DNA of 64,000 bases from positions 62,001 to 126,000 of the forward strand of contig CANMSL010000009.1 of NCBI GenBank assembly GCA_947500505.1, written 5' to 3'. The notes beneath the pieces are model-generated. The model searched no databases and had not been told where the DNA came from. It saw nothing but the letters and a program-made list of their open reading frames with translations. Of this stretch, positions 63,814 through 64,000 are shown piece by piece. The position numbers and the translations under genes are program-made. Source of the stretch: an uncultured Aquimarina sp. Lineage in GTDB: Bacteria; Bacteroidota; Bacteroidia; Flavobacteriales; Flavobacteriaceae. How positions within the stretch are numbered: position 1 is the stretch's first letter; each line of letters begins with the position of its first letter.

Positions 63814-64000
63814 TTATCTGGTTAAATCCTGTATAGCGTCTCTAAGTTTGGGATAACTGAATTTAAACCCATGATCCTGAAGCTTTTTCGGAATTACATT
63901 TCTACTCTTTAAGATCAATTCCGTTTCGGTTTTGATGATTCTGGCTCCAATTTCGAGTAGAGGTTTAGACAATGGGATACCAAAAGGCATTTTTTTAATA
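63814..64000 (-). CDS. TIGR01777-family NAD-epimerase-like protein, C-terminal end
   Basis: The window holds only the last 61 residues, read from the minus strand, ending SYPKLRDAIQDLTR. The DUF1731 tail is visible in KSRNVIPKKLQDHGFKF, characteristic of TIGR01777 (YfcH-like) proteins. These have an SDR-type NAD-binding fold but unknown activity. The gene is cut by the right edge and overlaps nothing; the SRPBCC gene follows three bases later. Confidence 0.82.
   Translation of the reverse strand, partial: IKKMPFGIPLSKPLLEIGARIIKTETELILKSRNVIPKKLQDHGFKFSYPKLRDAIQDLTR

Noticed and set aside
1..64000. tRNA, rRNA or CRISPR arrays
   Set aside because: No clover-leaf-like T-arm in a plausible context, no rRNA stretch and no spaced direct repeats were found on reading.

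Overview
The window is AT-rich chromosomal DNA from a member of the Bacteroidota, most likely a marine Flavobacteriaceae bacterium. The evidence is the gliding and type IX secretion genes gldJ, porU and porV beside cdd, pdhA and pdhC, a PafA-type phosphatase, many SPII lipoproteins, weak Shine-Dalgarno sites and promoter -7 boxes of the TAnnTTTG type. The genus cannot be fixed from the sequence alone. No rRNA, tRNA, CRISPR array or complete mobile element was seen.

Layout. 1-5.1 kb: a bacteriophytochrome kinase (cut by the window edge) and a PAS histidine kinase face a short AraC-type regulator and a single-domain response regulator, a likely light-signalling group. 5.4-10.7 kb: a second AraC regulator, then a stress cluster (DJ-1/PfpI, HPF-like, nitroreductase, Dps, LapA-like) and two tiny unlisted genes. 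10.9-12.2 kb: a decayed DUF2652-SRPBCC gene. 12.2-24.9 kb: the housekeeping block murF, gldJ, porU, porV, cdd, pdhA, pdhC and a Nudix hydrolase. 25-34.4 kb: an M28 peptidase, an SDR, small secreted proteins, a two-gene unit whose first gene has no normal start codon, a VWA lipoprotein, SprT-like, manC, DUF389 and Tim44-like genes. 34.5-40.7 kb: MlaFE-like lipid transport, a PafA-type phosphatase, a glycosyltransferase and methyltransferase, a truncated haemoglobin and two small DNA-binding-like proteins. 41.1-46.3 kb: a TetR regulator with a complete tripartite ABC exporter whose ATPase is strongly degenerate. 46.3-54.3 kb: an accessory stretch with a transposase-like remnant, two broken genes, a FUSC-type protein, DUF2490, a lipoprotein carbonic anhydrase and a HEIGH-type metalloprotease. 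54.5-64 kb: DUF3010, an exonuclease-GIY-YIG fusion, a hydrolase, gcvP, a UbiA-like membrane protein, an ECF sigma factor with two paralogous small proteins, and an SRPBCC-epimerase pair cut by the right edge.

How the genes work together. PorU and PorV are the cell-surface processing part of the type IX secretion system, and GldJ belongs to the linked gliding machinery. PdhA and PdhC are two of the pyruvate dehydrogenase subunits; E1-beta and E3 must lie elsewhere. MlaE and MlaF form the inner-membrane part of a phospholipid transporter. The ABC protein, HlyD-type adaptor and TolC-type channel form one export pathway under a TetR-type regulator.

The most unusual items are the ABC exporter ATPase that keeps Walker A but lacks the signature, the Walker B acid and the switch histidine; the sigma factor followed by two paralogous small proteins of which only one has an HxxxCxxC motif; a TTTACAAA operator-like array beside a gene without AUG; an inverted-arm promoter in front of the truncated haemoglobin; and three independently decayed secreted or cytosolic protein genes. 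No single element was found that proves a wholly new system.
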